Positions 1-13,100 are shown, counted from the stretch's first letter. The stretch: 64,000 nucleotides of DNA from Crambe crambe (GCA_963924555.1 OZ004595.1:4092001-4156000), one strand, 5' to 3'. Notes: generated by a model not told the origin, from the letters alone. Made by a program: numbers and translations.

Positions 1-527
1 GTTAGTGGACTTAGTTTTTAGTTGTAGAATATATCTAGCTAGTGCAACTAGGTCTACAACACTTGTTCAGTCTAGCCATGAAATTTCTAATTCATTGCTT
101 TCTTAGTCTTTACAACTTATAGGTTATCTTTCCCTAATATCTATGCTGCGGAATTAATCAACAATAGTCATTTTAAACACTTATCCACTTATTCTTTTGC
201 AGGTTCTCTTTCCCCAATATTCTTGTTGTTTACATGACTCTTATTTATACAATACAAAGTAAGCATTAACAATTTTTGCTCTGACATAATATAACCTGTA
301 GACAGATACAGCTATATTCAAGCACCTTTGTACCCTTGGTCTATACTAGATACCATTACATTTTTGCATAGATTTCTTTTATATTGTCACTTTCTTGAAC
401 CGGAGTGGTCTATACTGCTCCTCAGAGAATTTGCTGGCAACCTTTCTTGCAGTTACACCATTCTGTATCATTTCAGGTACGTAAGTTAATTCCTACTGAT
501 GGCTATTATTTCTTTCTATACATACAG

Positions 528-1730
528 GAATGGTTCAAGTGTACAGCACATTGTCAGTTGGTTTGTGGTGGTTTATACTAACAGTTGCACTTTTTTGGAA
601 GGTATGGTTTCCCTTCCATGCAAAATCATATGAAGTTAAACACAAAAACAAGTACATCCACATCACATGTGCTATACTAGGGCTCCTGATTCCACTGGTA
701 CCAATTATAGCATTGATGTGTAGTTTTGCAGTTCAGCTTGAATCTGCTGAGTCCCCAGGTACAGATTTTGTGTCTGGAGGGATGGGGTTTTCCACTGTGA
801 GATTCCCTCCCCTCCCTTGCAATGGGAACAATAAGAGTGTAGTGTTTTACACTATCATTCTGCCCACCAATATCTTGCTGGCATCTGGCATCACACTTAC
901 CATACTCATCTTCTGGCTGGTCCACAAAGTGAGTCCTAAAAATTCAGTGCAAAGTAATCTTATTAGCTAGTTTGAATTACACTGCAAAACAGAAGAGTTA
1001 TATGCATCAATACACACACATACTAGGTGTGCAGTGAATACCATATATCATACACACACACACTTTAAGTGTGCAGTGTACACTAAATTACTTTCGTTTT
1101 TCTGATGTATATCTCATGGGTGACTTAGCACAGTGTAGCAACAATTTTTGAACAGTTAGGGTAATCTAAATGCCTCAAGTATTCGAAAACTTTTGAGTTC
1201 AAAATTGGAGGGATAATCTAAATGAGAAAATTGTTTGAAGCATCCAGAATTACCCTTGCCGTTCAGAGTCCCAGTTCTATAGATATCTCATTCAAGTATA
1301 TATCTACTCTTACTATTTACAGCAACATGGCCTTTTCAGAGCTAAGCAGTGCAAGAATCCTTTCTTGATTGGTACTTCTGAACGCAAACTTTTAATAATC
1401 TTTTGCTACTACATCATATCAACAGTGATAAACCTGACAGCATTTTCAGACTTTGCACGAAAGTCTGATATATTCCAGTATGAGCTCAATAAATACTTCG
1501 TATGTGAACAACTTGGACACAATCCTGCTAGTCCTTGTGATCGGAAGGCATTTGAACAGATTATTTCCAGAGCTCTTGTAGTTCTCTCCTATGGATTCCA
1601 TGGAACCTTACCTATAGTAAATTTAATTTTTGCTATCAATATTCAAGAGCTTAAGAGTAAATGTCAGCACTGCAAGAAACGTGTGGTCACTTTGGCCAGT
1701 GAATATAAGAGCACAGCCACAAGTCAATAG
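528..1730 (+). CDS. 3' part of a seven-transmembrane receptor-like gene (partial)
   Basis: Two coding exons are visible, 528-928 and 1323-1730, joined in phase 0 by a GT/AG intron. The start lies upstream, probably outside the window. The first exon encodes a hydrophobic segment (LWWFILTVALFW), a second (ILGLLIPLVPIIALM), a loop with N-glycosylation potential and a third (IILPTNILLASGITLTILIFW). The second exon adds a segment near KLLIIFCYYIISTVINL, a cysteine-containing loop, a last segment (YGFHGTLPIVNLIFAI) and a short tail with CQHC. This fits segments 3-7 of a G-protein-coupled-receptor-like protein. The LWW-ILT start and the YIHI loop vaguely recall the Frizzled/class F pattern, but that is inference from appearance. 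It lies upstream of and parallel to the single-pass gene at 2344. No ligand or pathway can be assigned. Confidence 0.6.
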
Positions 1731-2289
1731 ATAATTAAGAACCTGTAAGTAGTACCTGAACCTGTACTAGTAGTTCCTTTTAGTATTAACTACTCATTAA
1801 TTTTTGTGTGTTGTGTAAACTATCATTAATAATGAAACTGAAGTCTCTAAGCATAGTCTCACGAGCCAAGGCCTCCAGAGGAAGACACATGGAAATATTT
1901 AAAATAGCTAGTGCATGTCATCTTCAATTGCTCTCACAGTAGGCACTGTTCAATGTGTTCTTCTGACCACATGCAAATTAGTTCTCAGCATTTGTGCATA
2001 ACTAGTTATTGTTCTCAAGAATTCAACAGCAGAGTTGGTTCAGGAAACAAGTGTTATCACGGTAGATGACAAAGTTGGACATGGTTCTTGTTCTCACTGT
2101 CCACCTTTGCCCCTATTTGGTTGCAACTCTTTTCCCATCTGTGGCTTAATGCATCACAAATTTCAGACTTATATACTGTTGGTGTACACTATTAGTTAGT
2201 ACACTGATAAAACACGATTATGAAATAGAACACTTGTCGAGAGGATGTGTTTCTGTTCAGAGGACAAGGGAGCATTCAAGCATACGAAG
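1731..2289. other. Intergenic stretch, no gene seen
   Basis: This spacer separates the receptor-like gene from single-pass gene 1. I see no sustained open frame with splice support and no repeat structure. It probably holds the 3' UTR of the first gene and the upstream region of the second. Confidence 0.5.
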
Positions 2290-2297
2290 TATAAAAA
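2290..2297 (+). promoter_or_regulatory. TATA-like box of single-pass gene 1
   Basis: TATAAAAA sits 47 bp upstream of the ATG at 2344, a spacing compatible with a short 5' UTR. Inferred from sequence and position only. Confidence 0.5.
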
Positions 2298-2343
2298 CTA
2301 GCAATTTGTTTGCAGGCCAGTTATAGTCAATTAGCTAGCCAAA

Positions 2344-3882
2344 ATGACTTCAAAATTGTTTCTACAGAGTTTGATGAACTTAGTTTTTCTGGCAATCCTA
2401 CTAGGTATAATCATTGATGTAGGAAAGACTTCAACAATTCAGCTAAATTTTAGCTGCTACCAGCTATCGATGGTACATGCAGTCACAATGCTACCTGAAG
2501 ATTGTTCATTTTAGCTGGCAAAGTATAGCTACAGTCCTCAATCCTACCCCCTGATCTCATAGATTGATTTAGATTTTATTAATGACATTATGATTTACAA
2601 ATTTATATCGTAGACAACAGCCAAGCATCAAGGTCATGTGGTTCACATCTCCAAGCATCTGTCCCTAATAAAACCCATGTGTTGGAGCACATAGAAACAT
2701 CAACCATATCCAATGAAGGAAGACAGGTCATTGTGCCTCAGATGATGTTCAATTGTCCAGGCTTCATCACTGGATGGAGTGCTCACACTTTAATCCGAAC
2801 TGAACCTAATTTTATTGAATTTCTCTCGCACACAATCACTTTTCAAGTCTGGCGACCCGCTAGTCATTACCCTCAAAGATATTCTCTAGTAGGCTCAAAT
2901 AAACTAAATTTTCAAGCAGACTCTTTTGAAAACTTGAGAAGAATTCCTGGTCAGAACACTATGGCCTACTTTAATTTCACCAATAAGATTGTTCCTCACA
3001 ATAAACAGATTCACTTTATGGCTGGTGATATAGTAGGATGGTTCATTTCAGCAAGATTTGATACCATCTCACCTCCATTGAGTGTTCTTTATGCAAATAT
3101 AACAGCAGAGGATAACCCAGGCGATGGAGTGACTATGTACAATTGGGTCACTTCACAAGAGCCATGTGTGGTGTGTGATATACAAGAGAGCAATGCTGAC
3201 ATGTTCACATCTGTAATACCATTTGTATCTGTTGTTTATGGTAAGTTTATGTTAGTACTATAATTATAGAAAACATCGTTAAGCATTTCTCATCTTTGGT
3301 GACATAGTATTGAGCATGCAGAGCTCCTATTCACTATTGCTAATTTCTACAGGGTCATGTATCATCACAATAGCACTGCATGTTTTTCACAAGTCTCATG
3401 CTTTATAAAGACTATTGTAATTGTACAGAGACTTCTTCAGTTGTCGAATCCTGTATGCCATCAATATGCAACACCTCACTATCTCCTACCAATACACTTC
3501 TGACTGTGAGAAGTGTCAAGATGTCTAGTACCATGACCTTAGGACTCAACAACAAAAATAGAGTCACAATCGACAAAGCAGCTGCAATCAGTATAATTCT
3601 AGCAGCAATGATCTTTATTATGCTCTTAATACAGGTATGTAAAAGGCTAATATAATTCTGGCAACAAAATTTTGGCTAGTGCACTATTTGAAATATGTTT
3701 CTCAAATGCAGGTGATATTCTGTGGCTACAGTATGATAATGCTAAATAAGCTGCATCGTACACTAAAAGAGGTTCACATGAGAACCACATCTCGTAGAAT
3801 GCTCCTTTACAATGGTGGCAAAGACAGCACAGCTGATCAAAACACCACTGTACAGACACAAAATGAAAATAAGTTGGACTGA
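2344..3882 (+). CDS. Single-pass membrane protein, family of three, copy 1
   Basis: Four exons are predicted: 2344-2404, 2614-3240, 3429-3634 and 3712-3882, giving 354 residues. Exon 1 is a 61-nt signal-peptide exon (hydrophobic stretch MNLVFLAILL) ending in phase 1, the same length and phase as in copies 2 and 3. Exon 2 encodes the shared extracellular domain: a VIVPQM motif, a CPGFITGWSAHT block, FQVWRP, and GDIVGWFIS near its end, with a CVVC pair and several N-x-S/T sites. Exons 3-4 give a Ser/Thr-rich stalk and one membrane span split by the last intron (about residues 281-305), then a basic cytoplasmic tail. I do not recognise the domain; beta-rich composition and a secreted N-terminus suggest a cell-surface protein. 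The exon 3 acceptor could instead be at 3440. It converges tail to tail with ATAD3, whose stop is 300 bp away. Confidence 0.75.
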
Positions 3883-4183
3883 CCCATGATAATTAGTCAA
3901 TGTTGAACTAACTTTTTTGCCATGAATTTCAAATGATTGTATATATAATTGAGATATATAACATCTCATGGGTCCTTGAAAGGGACAGAAAAATAGCTGT
4001 GCTGTGGGTAAGGTTACAGAGAGCTTATAATTCCATTACAAAAAATTAATTATAATCATAACTGATAAGTCGATTCAATTTCCAATTTGAGAATATGAAT
4101 TGTTATTTACCCTATAGTCCTGCCATGAATAAGAGCTCTGATAAATACAAGACCTGTAGCTGTGTAGCTTGTCAAGTGGCTGG

Positions 4184-7100
4184 TTATCTCTGAGTCCCAA
4201 CCTCCCAGTCCCTCTTTTGCTTGTGCTGCTCAATAGCTTCACTAACACAGTGATCAGTCATTGCCAGTGTTAAGATTCCATCTTGAGAACCAAATGCTGC
4301 AGCCTAAATATTGTGGAGGAAAAAATTACATCAAATGTATGTACACACACTGATTTTTGGTAGTGAATAAATTTGGCAGTCTTGCTTAAATTTGGCGGAT
4401 CTACTACTGCATTTGAGGTTGGTAAATCACTTATCAACCTTCTGGAGAAGTTACAAATAGGAATACTGATTCGAGGGGACAAATGATTACTGATTTAAAT
4501 ATACCTGCCAAGCTATTGCGAGTTTTGATATCTCTCTGCCCGAGAAACCAGTGATCATCTTTGCAACAGTCTTCATCTTGTCCTCCCAATTCACATCGCT
4601 GGCCAAAGGAACACTCCTAAAAGAGTTATTATTTTGAGTCAGGTGCTACAGTACAGGGCATTGACCTTGGTACGGAATTACACATTAACAGTTAACATGC
4701 AACACTAAAATCCCTATCCAATTCAGGCCTCAAAAAGTAAACTCCAAGTTTATGTTAGGGAATGCTTAGTAATACACAACATGGTGACATACTTACCTAG
4801 GCTTCTTCCACCATGCCACTCTGGGAGGAGACAATAGGAAAAGGCTGAAGTATAACTTCAACATCCGTAATCTCTCTACCTCTCCGGGCAGATTGAACTT
4901 TATCAGGTCATCCAGACGGTCATTTATAGCCCAGTCAAACTGGTCAGGCTGGTTACTGGCGAGCACCAACATAAATCTAAATAAATAAACAAATAAACAA
5001 AATTTAAAATGTTTGTGGCCAATTACTACAAGCTATTCATATCACAGTACTGGCCACACCCCTTTCAGTCTCATAAAATGGCAAGCCAACCCAAAGGGTG
5101 CTACATATCTTCTTTCAATATCAGCGCATGGACCAATAGTCAGTCACTATGTCAACTATTTTGTGTATTCAAACAAATTGCATTACTCTCTCCCTAAATG
5201 CATGCCAGAAAACTAAGTACCAGTAATTGCATCCCATTAATATAAGAAAGGTATGACCTATTAATATCAGTGACTACTAAATGGATCATTATTCGACTTG
5301 TGGTGGAGTTGTTGGTGGCCATCAAAGGAAACACCAAATCATACCTGAAGCGTAATTATGTAGACAGGATGCCATTGCCTATATTCATTTACACTGATGA
5401 CCTGTTTAAGTGTTGTTGACTTCATAAGATTGTTTATAGCAAGTTCTAGGTAACTACCACAAACAGTGTGAGCAAGTGAGAACCAAGAAGGTGGATAAAT
5501 GGGAGTGTCACTCACTCTATCAGGCATATTTCTCATAGTCCTTCTCTCAGCTGAAATAGGTAAGGAGTGAGCTTTCCATAGTGATAATAATTATATCAAA
5601 GAAAAGCTAGAAGTGACTGTACAATAGGAATGATGGTATTTATTACTGTGAAGAGACAACTTACAAATAGTAGCTAATCGATATAATATTTTCACTGTAA
5701 GTATCTGAATATAAAACTAAAATTCTACTAAAATCTTGGCAGCCTTGTCTCAATCTAGCTGCTTCTCTGGATTGAGAAGTTTTGAAGACTATCCACTACC
5801 AAATCCTGCTGATGCCCGCCATCTTCGCTCCTCCACTACAACCAATGAAGGCAAACGAGTCATTGTGCCTCAGATGAGAGCTAGCTGCTCAGGATTCATC
5901 ACAAACTGGAGTGCTCACACACTCATCCTCACAGAAAACAACTTCATCGACTTTCTACAACACACAATCTCATTCCAAGTTTGGAGACCCAACAGACAGA
6001 GTCAAATATATTCCCTTATTGGCTCAAATACACTCAATTTCCATGGAGATGACTTTACCAACAGAAGTTTAACCAATATCCCAGATAGCAATAGTACTGC
6101 ATTCTTTAGCTTTTATAATGTGACTGTCCCTCAAAGAGAGAGAATCTATTTCAATCCAGGGGATATCATAGGATGGTTCATTCCAGCTAAGTTTCGTACC
6201 ATCACACCTCCACTTAGTCCAATCTTCAGAGCCCCAGTTCCTACTGACTTTGTTTCGTCAGTGGTGGAATTCCACATTGCCAACACATCCATTCTTGATG
6301 AATGCATCCTTTGCAATATTGCTGAAGACTTCGAAGTTATGGACACTGTTGTCCCCCTAGTATCATTCCAATATGGTGAGTGCTTGCAAGTACTGTTGTC
6401 CAAGCAATATCCTGTAATCCAATACTGAAAGGATATTGCCAGTTTTGAACACTTTACTGACAGAATTTAGAGGCTCTTCCGTATTAAGAAGAAACAAATA
6501 ACCCTTATACAATGTGTGGCAGAATTAACTGTGCACTAATCTAAAGAATACTGAAATCTCTGGATGCTAATTGCAGTGGCTATAACTTTGACTAGAAATT
6601 CACAATAGATAAGATAAAGGAAAAATCTTGAAACTCATCATAATTATTGTGTCTACAGTGACAAGTACAATATAATGTTTATCTTTAAGAGCACTGCCAT
6701 GGTATGTGTGGGTCAGTCATGGAAAGAGCATTTATAAGGAATGCAAGACATAAATCTCATCACTAGATCATTAATCTTGAGCTTAAGAGCATCACTGGCA
6801 TCTGATACAAATCATTGGAGCAGATCATCAATGATAAGAAGAGTTAAAGGCATGTATGTATATTTGCATCAATTATATTATGTAGGAGTTAGTGTGAGTG
6901 GGAAATTTATGGTACAAGTCAGGGTAAGCCTTATTCAGAGACTAAAGACCACTTGGTTATGTCCCAATAGTGCTTGCAACATTGATTTTGACCTCTGTAA
7001 AGAGTCCACTTCCATTAAGAGGCCACCTTATGGTGGCCCAGAGGTAGATAGGCTTCACTGTGTTATACTATAAGGTCCATACACAAGTATACAAAAAACA

Positions 7101-10100
7101 ACAACAAAACAAAACAAAATGGAATATTTCCAAATATTAATTTTTAATTTCTCTATTGTGCAGAACAATTGAGTCAAACAGGAGAGTGTTCTGAAATTGA
7201 TAGAGTCTGCAATGCTTCTACCACACCCCCACCTGACATACCAACAGCTTCCAGAGAAAGCACAAGAGCAACAGTTGCAACAGACAGAAACATGGCTTGT
7301 CCAACTACTCTCTCCTTTAATCAATATGGGATCATCCTCATTGTCCTTGCTGCGCTCTTATTGCTACTAAACCTGGTCATTCTTTTACTAAATATAGCAA
7401 TCTTAAAGCAAGGAGTACCTGTGAAAGACTAACTATTGTAAACTGTAAGTATTTTAACCATCATTCTGTAATCATATAATTATTATCATTCATTCACCTG
7501 AAGCAGTATACAAAATCATCATTCCTATTGGTTGTAACCATTAGATACATTATAGAGATATCTAGTTATTGGACAAACATTCAACCAATCAGAGGAAGTC
7601 ATAGTCTGTCCCTATAAAAGGGAACCATAGAGACAGAATTCAAAATTCTCAGTTGTTGTGAACGTTCGTTTCATTCAGCCGGATCTCTCTTTGCTTATTA
7701 AACGTTTACTCCATTATCAACTGCTAGCGCTCCATCACAGTTATTTTGGTGGCAGCAGTGGGATAATTGACAGACAGTTGAGTTGTCAGCGAAAACACAG
7801 CCAAGCTGAATATGACTACCAGAGCTGGAACTAGTTACGAACTGGACCAAGAGCTAGAAGGAAGTATGGCTAGGAACGGGTCGCAGCAGCCGTAAGATAA
7901 CAGCAGCCTTGGAGGTGTGGCGGTGGAAATGTACAACATTATGAGAAGATTCATGGAAGACCAGATGCGAAGAGAGGAGGAGCTGGAGAATGAACGACGA
8001 CGATGGGAACAGGAGAGAAGGCTATGAGAGCAACGAAAGACAGCAAAGAGAGCTGCAGCTATTATGCAGAGAAGAACAGACACAGCGACAAATGGAGCTC
8101 CTGCAGAATTTGGTGCAGGGTGTACAACAGCAAGAAGCAGTATCTCGGAGAGCTGAGAGGATAGAGATGTTAAAGTGCCGAAATTGACGGAAGCATATAT
8201 ATATTGATGTTTGAAAGAATAATGAAAGCTTATGAAAGACATTGGGCATTCAAGCTTGCTGCAAATTTGATAGGGAAGGCTCAACAAGCTTATGCATCTC
8301 TGAATGATGCAAGTTCCTATAAAAAATTATTTTACAACGGTACGATATTACTGAGGAGAGCTATAGGCAACGCTTCAGAGCATGTAAGAAGAAGTATGAT
8401 GAGTCAAACAGAGAAATGGTGGCAAAGTTGGACGATTTGGCTACAAAGTGGCTCAAGTCTGCAGAAACTGTGGAACTGGGGAGAAAACAAGACAGAATGG
8501 CAACTTTGGACATGTGATGAAGGACTGTCACATGAAACCAGCAAGGTCACAGGAACAGGGAAGAGAGAACTTCCAAACGAAGATGAACAAGCCCAAGAAG
8601 GATTTCAAAGATTGTTTCAATTGCCACAGGAAGGGACACTATTCGTCAAAGTGACCTAACAATGCCATGCTGCGTGTGGAACGGACAGGAGTAATTTCCA
8701 AGATCAAGGAGCAACGGTTGGTGAAACAACTTGGAACCTTGAGATCTGGAGTGGTGGAAGGAAAGTCAGTGAGAGACATCCATTTGGATACTGGATCTTC
8801 AAGGACTATGATACATCGACATTTGGTGCCAGAAGACAGCATCAAAGAAGGATCAGCCATAGCCATTTGTTGCGCTCATGGGGGTACAGTGCTTTATCCC
8901 ATGGCAGATGTTTTGATGGAGGTAGATGGAAAAGAGATGACGCAGGGTTCTGCCCAGGATTCTTGAGTGATGGCCGAAATTTATTTTTCCATGCCTACTT
9001 TGTTTCATTTAGGTCCCTTTGGCCATCACTCTGATAATGTACAAGCCTAAAGTTACTGCAGCTAAGTATAAGGAGTGGTGGCCAAAATAGCAAAGTGGTG
9101 GCCGAAATAACTGAGTGGTGGCCAAAATGGCCACTGTCGACCAGTGTGGGCAGAACCCTGATGATGGTTGAAGCAGCAGTATCTGACACTCTACCCATGT
9201 CAGCCCTACTTGGGACAGAAGATGGACTAGAAGAAGAAGCCTTTGCTGCTATCATGAGAAGAAGCAGAAAGAAGAGTTAAATCAGATGAAGGAGAACAAG
9301 AGACAGTCTGAAGGTCAACCAAATTCATTGCAAGAAGATTCAACTGTGTGGATTGACCATTTTGATGATGAATTATTTGGAAAGAGTAAGGAAAGGACTA
9401 AAAAACCAAAAGTGAAAAGAGAGCAGAAAGACGTCAACAAGAACAACTACAGATGGATGAAGAGAATCAAACAATCTAATGAGAAGAATCATGACATCAA
9501 TAAACATGAATTAGATATTTCATCTGAAGAGCTTAAGATACTTCAAGCAACTGATACCACAATTCGAGTGGCACGAGAGTCAGCCAAGACAGGAGACACA
9601 GAACGAGGAAAGATTCTTTTATCAAGGGAGTACTGTACAGAAAATGGGTTCCTAGAGGTCGAAGTGAAGACATGGCAGTGGATCAATTAGTTTTACCCAG
9701 AGGATGCAGAGACACCGTAACGAACCTGGCTCACAGTATTCCACTAGCTGGTCATCTTGGAAAAGAGAAGAAACTCGTTTCAAAATGTCCAGTGGTCCTC
9801 TCATAGAGTAATTCGAATGGTGCAAATCCTGTTGAAGCCTGAGGTACTTTTCGATAGGCAAACAGAAGATAAGGGAGTAACACATTCCAATCTTTTCCTT
9901 CTTTGGCTGTCTTTCTCAACATACTTTTCAAAGTTTGATTAAAACGTTCAACCAGACCATCTGTCTAGGGATGGTAGGGTGCTGTTCGAATTGGTTTCAC
10001 ATGTAGCATGTTGTAGAGTTCTGTCAGTACTTGTGATGTAAAATTAGTTCCTTGATCTGTGAGAATTTCTTCTGGAACTCCAACTCAAGCAAAAATCTTC

Positions 10101-13100
10101 AGTAGCTCCTCTGCTATACTTGTGTAACATTGTGACATTATGACTTTTGAACTACCATTAGCTAATGCTATATGATTATGTAATTGTCATGTGATACAAT
10201 AAGTAAGAACCATGTGTTAATAAGTTACAGTGGAGGTCCTGCCGAGACAAATAGCTAGTCTAATCGTGCTAGAGAAGAGAAAGGACCAAATAAACTAGCT
10301 AAGGCTTCTTTGTCGTTGTGTGGCAGCGCGGGAGAAATGGTCCAGTCATTGCACTACTGTGGTGGCTAGAGGGCCTGAGAGTTGCTACCCTGCGTCTGGC
10401 CAATGTTTAATTGTCTCTGAGGCTGAAAGAATGGCTAGTGAAACAGAAGAAGTTCCCCCTCTTGAGAACGCTGACTCGGAAAACCAAGATATCGAGCTTC
10501 CTTGTGGCAAGTTGTACCCACTGAACTCCTGAGATGTATTGCAGAGGCATTGTACCTGCCATCCACAGGAGTATCTGCTGATGAAGTGAGGCAGCTAATT
10601 GAAGGAAAGCTGCAAGAAAGCCATGAAATCAGCAATATACCAGTGGTGGTGGCAGAGTCGTTGGTTAAGGAGGGATGTGTGTTCACTGTTGGGAATAGAG
10701 AAACTCAACACTACAGCCTATCACCCTCAATGTGATGGACTTACTGAACGATTTAATCGACATTGAAGTCCCTTCTTCGTAAGCACTCAGTGAAATTTGG
10801 CCGGCAGTGGGACAAACATCTACCTGGTGTACTCTGGGCTTACAGAAATACACCCATGAGAGTACAGGGGAGAAGCCTTCCTTTTCACTTTTCGGAATGG
10901 ATTGCCGGTCACCGACAGATGCTGCCATACTACCCCCTTCTCCAGTTGAGCAAAGGGATATTAGTGATTATCAGGAGGAGCTGGTATGTGTACTCTCACA
11001 TTCTAGGGAGTTAGCAGCAAAAGAGGTCCAGATCAAATACAAGAAGTATTACGATCGCAATACCAGACCACTTAGTCATAGGATTGGAGATTGGATCCTA
11101 ATCCGATTTCCTGCCGAGGAGACTGGTAAACAGAGGAAACTGTCAAAACTATGGCACGGCCCATATAGAGTCACGGCTGTGACTGAAACAGGCATTATAG
11201 CAGTGAAAGTGTATGCGCCTCAGGATGGGACCATCTCTGTTCAGGCTAGCCGAGTGACTAACTGCCCGCCTTCCTTTCCAGCTGGAAGTTACTGGTATGG
11301 TGATCGTCGAAGTGGACCAGGGCGCCCGCCAAAATGGGTGGATCAGTTGGTTCAGGAAGTGGTGAGCCTGAGAGAACCGAATTTGGATGATCCAGGGATT
11401 GAAGAGCCACCCTCTGTTGTTAGTGATCCAGAGTTGACAGCACCACTGAGGAAGGAATATCAAATTTAGAAGAGGAGGCAAACCTCACCCCAAGTATAAA
11501 TTGTCCGCCATCTCTGGATGACACACCAGCTGCTGTTTGGACCTCTGCCAGGAGACGCCAACGTCCCGAGTATTATGGGAATTTTTGCTACTCTTAGCTC
11601 GGGGACGAGCTTTCTAGAGGGAGGACCAATGTAGCAATGTGACATTATGACTTTTGAACTACCATTAGCTAATGCTATATGATTATGTAATTGTCATGTG
11701 ATACAATAAGTAAGAACCATGTGTTAATAAGTTACACTTGCAGCATCAATATCAATATATCTCATGGCTACCGCCTCTGGATACCTAGTTGCATAGTCAC
11801 ACACAACTAATATCTCTCCTGCTCTTTGGGAGTGGACCAATAATATCCATTGCAACTCTCCTGAATGGTTGGGATATAACTGGTAAAGGAACAAGGGGTG
11901 CCATGGGGATTCTTCGCCTCGTTGTCTTCTGACATGCTTCACATGGGCGACAGTATCTAGCGATGTTTCGAAATACTGTAGGCCAGTAAAAGTGCTGTCA
12001 TGGCAAACAAGTTTGAAGAGTAGTGAAAGTGTAATATCTTATATACTGGATACGAGAAAGAAGCTGAAAGGAATGCAAAAGTTAGCAGGCAGTGATCTAC
12101 AGAAAGCACAAGAGAAGCAGAAAGCATGGCATGATTATAAAATGGCAAGCCAACCCAAAGGGTGCTACATATCTTCTTTCAATATCAGCGTATGGACCAA
12201 TAGTCAGTCACAATGTTAACTATTTCGTACATTCAAACAAATTGCATTACTCTCTCCCTAAATGCATGCCAGAAAACTAAGTCCCAGTAATTGCATCCCA
12301 TTATAATACAAGAAAGGTATGACCTATCAATAAGTGACTGCTAAATGGATCATTATTTGACTTGTGGTGGAGTTATTGGTGGCCATCAAAGGAAACACTC
12401 CAAAAGCGTATTCATAGATAATTATGGTGACAGGATGCCATTGCCTATATTCATTTACACTGATGACCTGTTTAAGTGTTGTTGACTTCATGAGATTGTT
12501 TATAGCAAGTTCTAGGTAACTACCACAAACAGTGTGAGCAAGCGAGAACCAAGAAGGTGGATAAATGGGAGTGTCACTCACTCTATCAGGCATATTTCTC
12601 ATAGTCATTCTCTCAGCTGAAACAGGTAAGTAGTATTGGCTAAGTGAGCGTTCCAAAGTAATAATTAAAAGCTAGAAGTGACTGTACAATAGGAATGTTG
12701 GTATTTATTACTGTAGCTAATCGATGTAATACTTTTCACTGTCAGTCTCTAAATATTTACTAAAATCTTGGCAGCCTTGTCTCAATCTAGCTGTTTCTCT
12801 GGATTGAGAAGTTTTGAAAACTATCCACTACCAAGTCCTGCTGATGCCCGCCATCTTCGCTCCTCCACTACAACCAATGAAGGCAAACGAGTCATTGTGC
12901 CTCAGATGAGAGCTAGCTGCTCAGGATTCATCACAAGCTGGAGTGCTCACACACTCATCCTCACAGAAACCAACTTCATCGACTTTCTTCAACACACAAT
13001 CTCATTCCAAGTTTGGAGACCCGACAGATACAGTCAAATGTATTCCCTTATTGGCTCAAATACACTCAATTTCCATGGAAATGACTTTACCAACAGAAGT

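Larger units (their letters stand above)
10123..11736 (+). mobile_element. Compact LTR retroelement nested in the inverted integrase segment
   Basis: Two direct repeats of 107 bp, 10123-10229 and 11630-11736, begin TGTA, end TTACA and differ by only a few bases. They are flanked by CTTG on both sides, a 4-bp target duplication. Removing the element and one CTTG makes the host integrase frame (minus strand) continuous. A PBS-like TGGAGGTCCTGCC follows the first LTR and a polypurine tract (about 11616-11625) precedes the second. The interior has a gag-like segment (10320-10735) running directly into the end of an integrase core ([13 protein letters not shown] near 10710) and an integrase C-terminal domain (10940-11460, with KLWHGPYRV). 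Protease, reverse transcriptase and most integrase are missing, and frameshifts are present, so it is non-autonomous. Confidence 0.85.
7560..12137 (+). mobile_element. Degenerate Ty3/Gypsy-type LTR retrotransposon with inverted integrase segment
   Basis: An LTR-like start with a TATA box (7613-7620) is followed by a PBS-like TGGTGGCAGCAGTGGGA at about 7748. Next come a broken gag region (7811-8655) ending in a perfect CCHC zinc knuckle (about 8613-8654), an aspartic protease with DTGSS (about 8787), and a linker leading to the HH half of the integrase zinc domain (to about 9765). From there to about 11995 the integrase reads on the minus strand: the CC half of the zinc site and first catalytic region lie at 11737-11995, later parts at 9765-10122. 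Plus-strand reading resumes at about 12000-12137 with the segment that normally follows integrase. No reverse transcriptase is visible. The frame is interrupted by stops, a MITE (8945-9158) and an LTR element (10123-11736). It is truncated at 12137 by duplication unit 2. Confidence 0.8.

Noticed and set aside
5339..5536. Minus-strand open frame, repeated at 12327-12656
   Set aside because: It is duplicated only because the segment is; it overlaps the signal-peptide exon and promoter of the plus-strand genes and has no splice support.
6146..6403. Minus-strand frame opposite exon 2 of copy 2 (also 13178-13378)
   Set aside because: Shadow of the conserved plus-strand coding exon.
7835..8287. 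Minus-strand Ser/Cys-rich frame over the gag region
   Set aside because: Low-complexity shadow of the purine-rich gag sequence.
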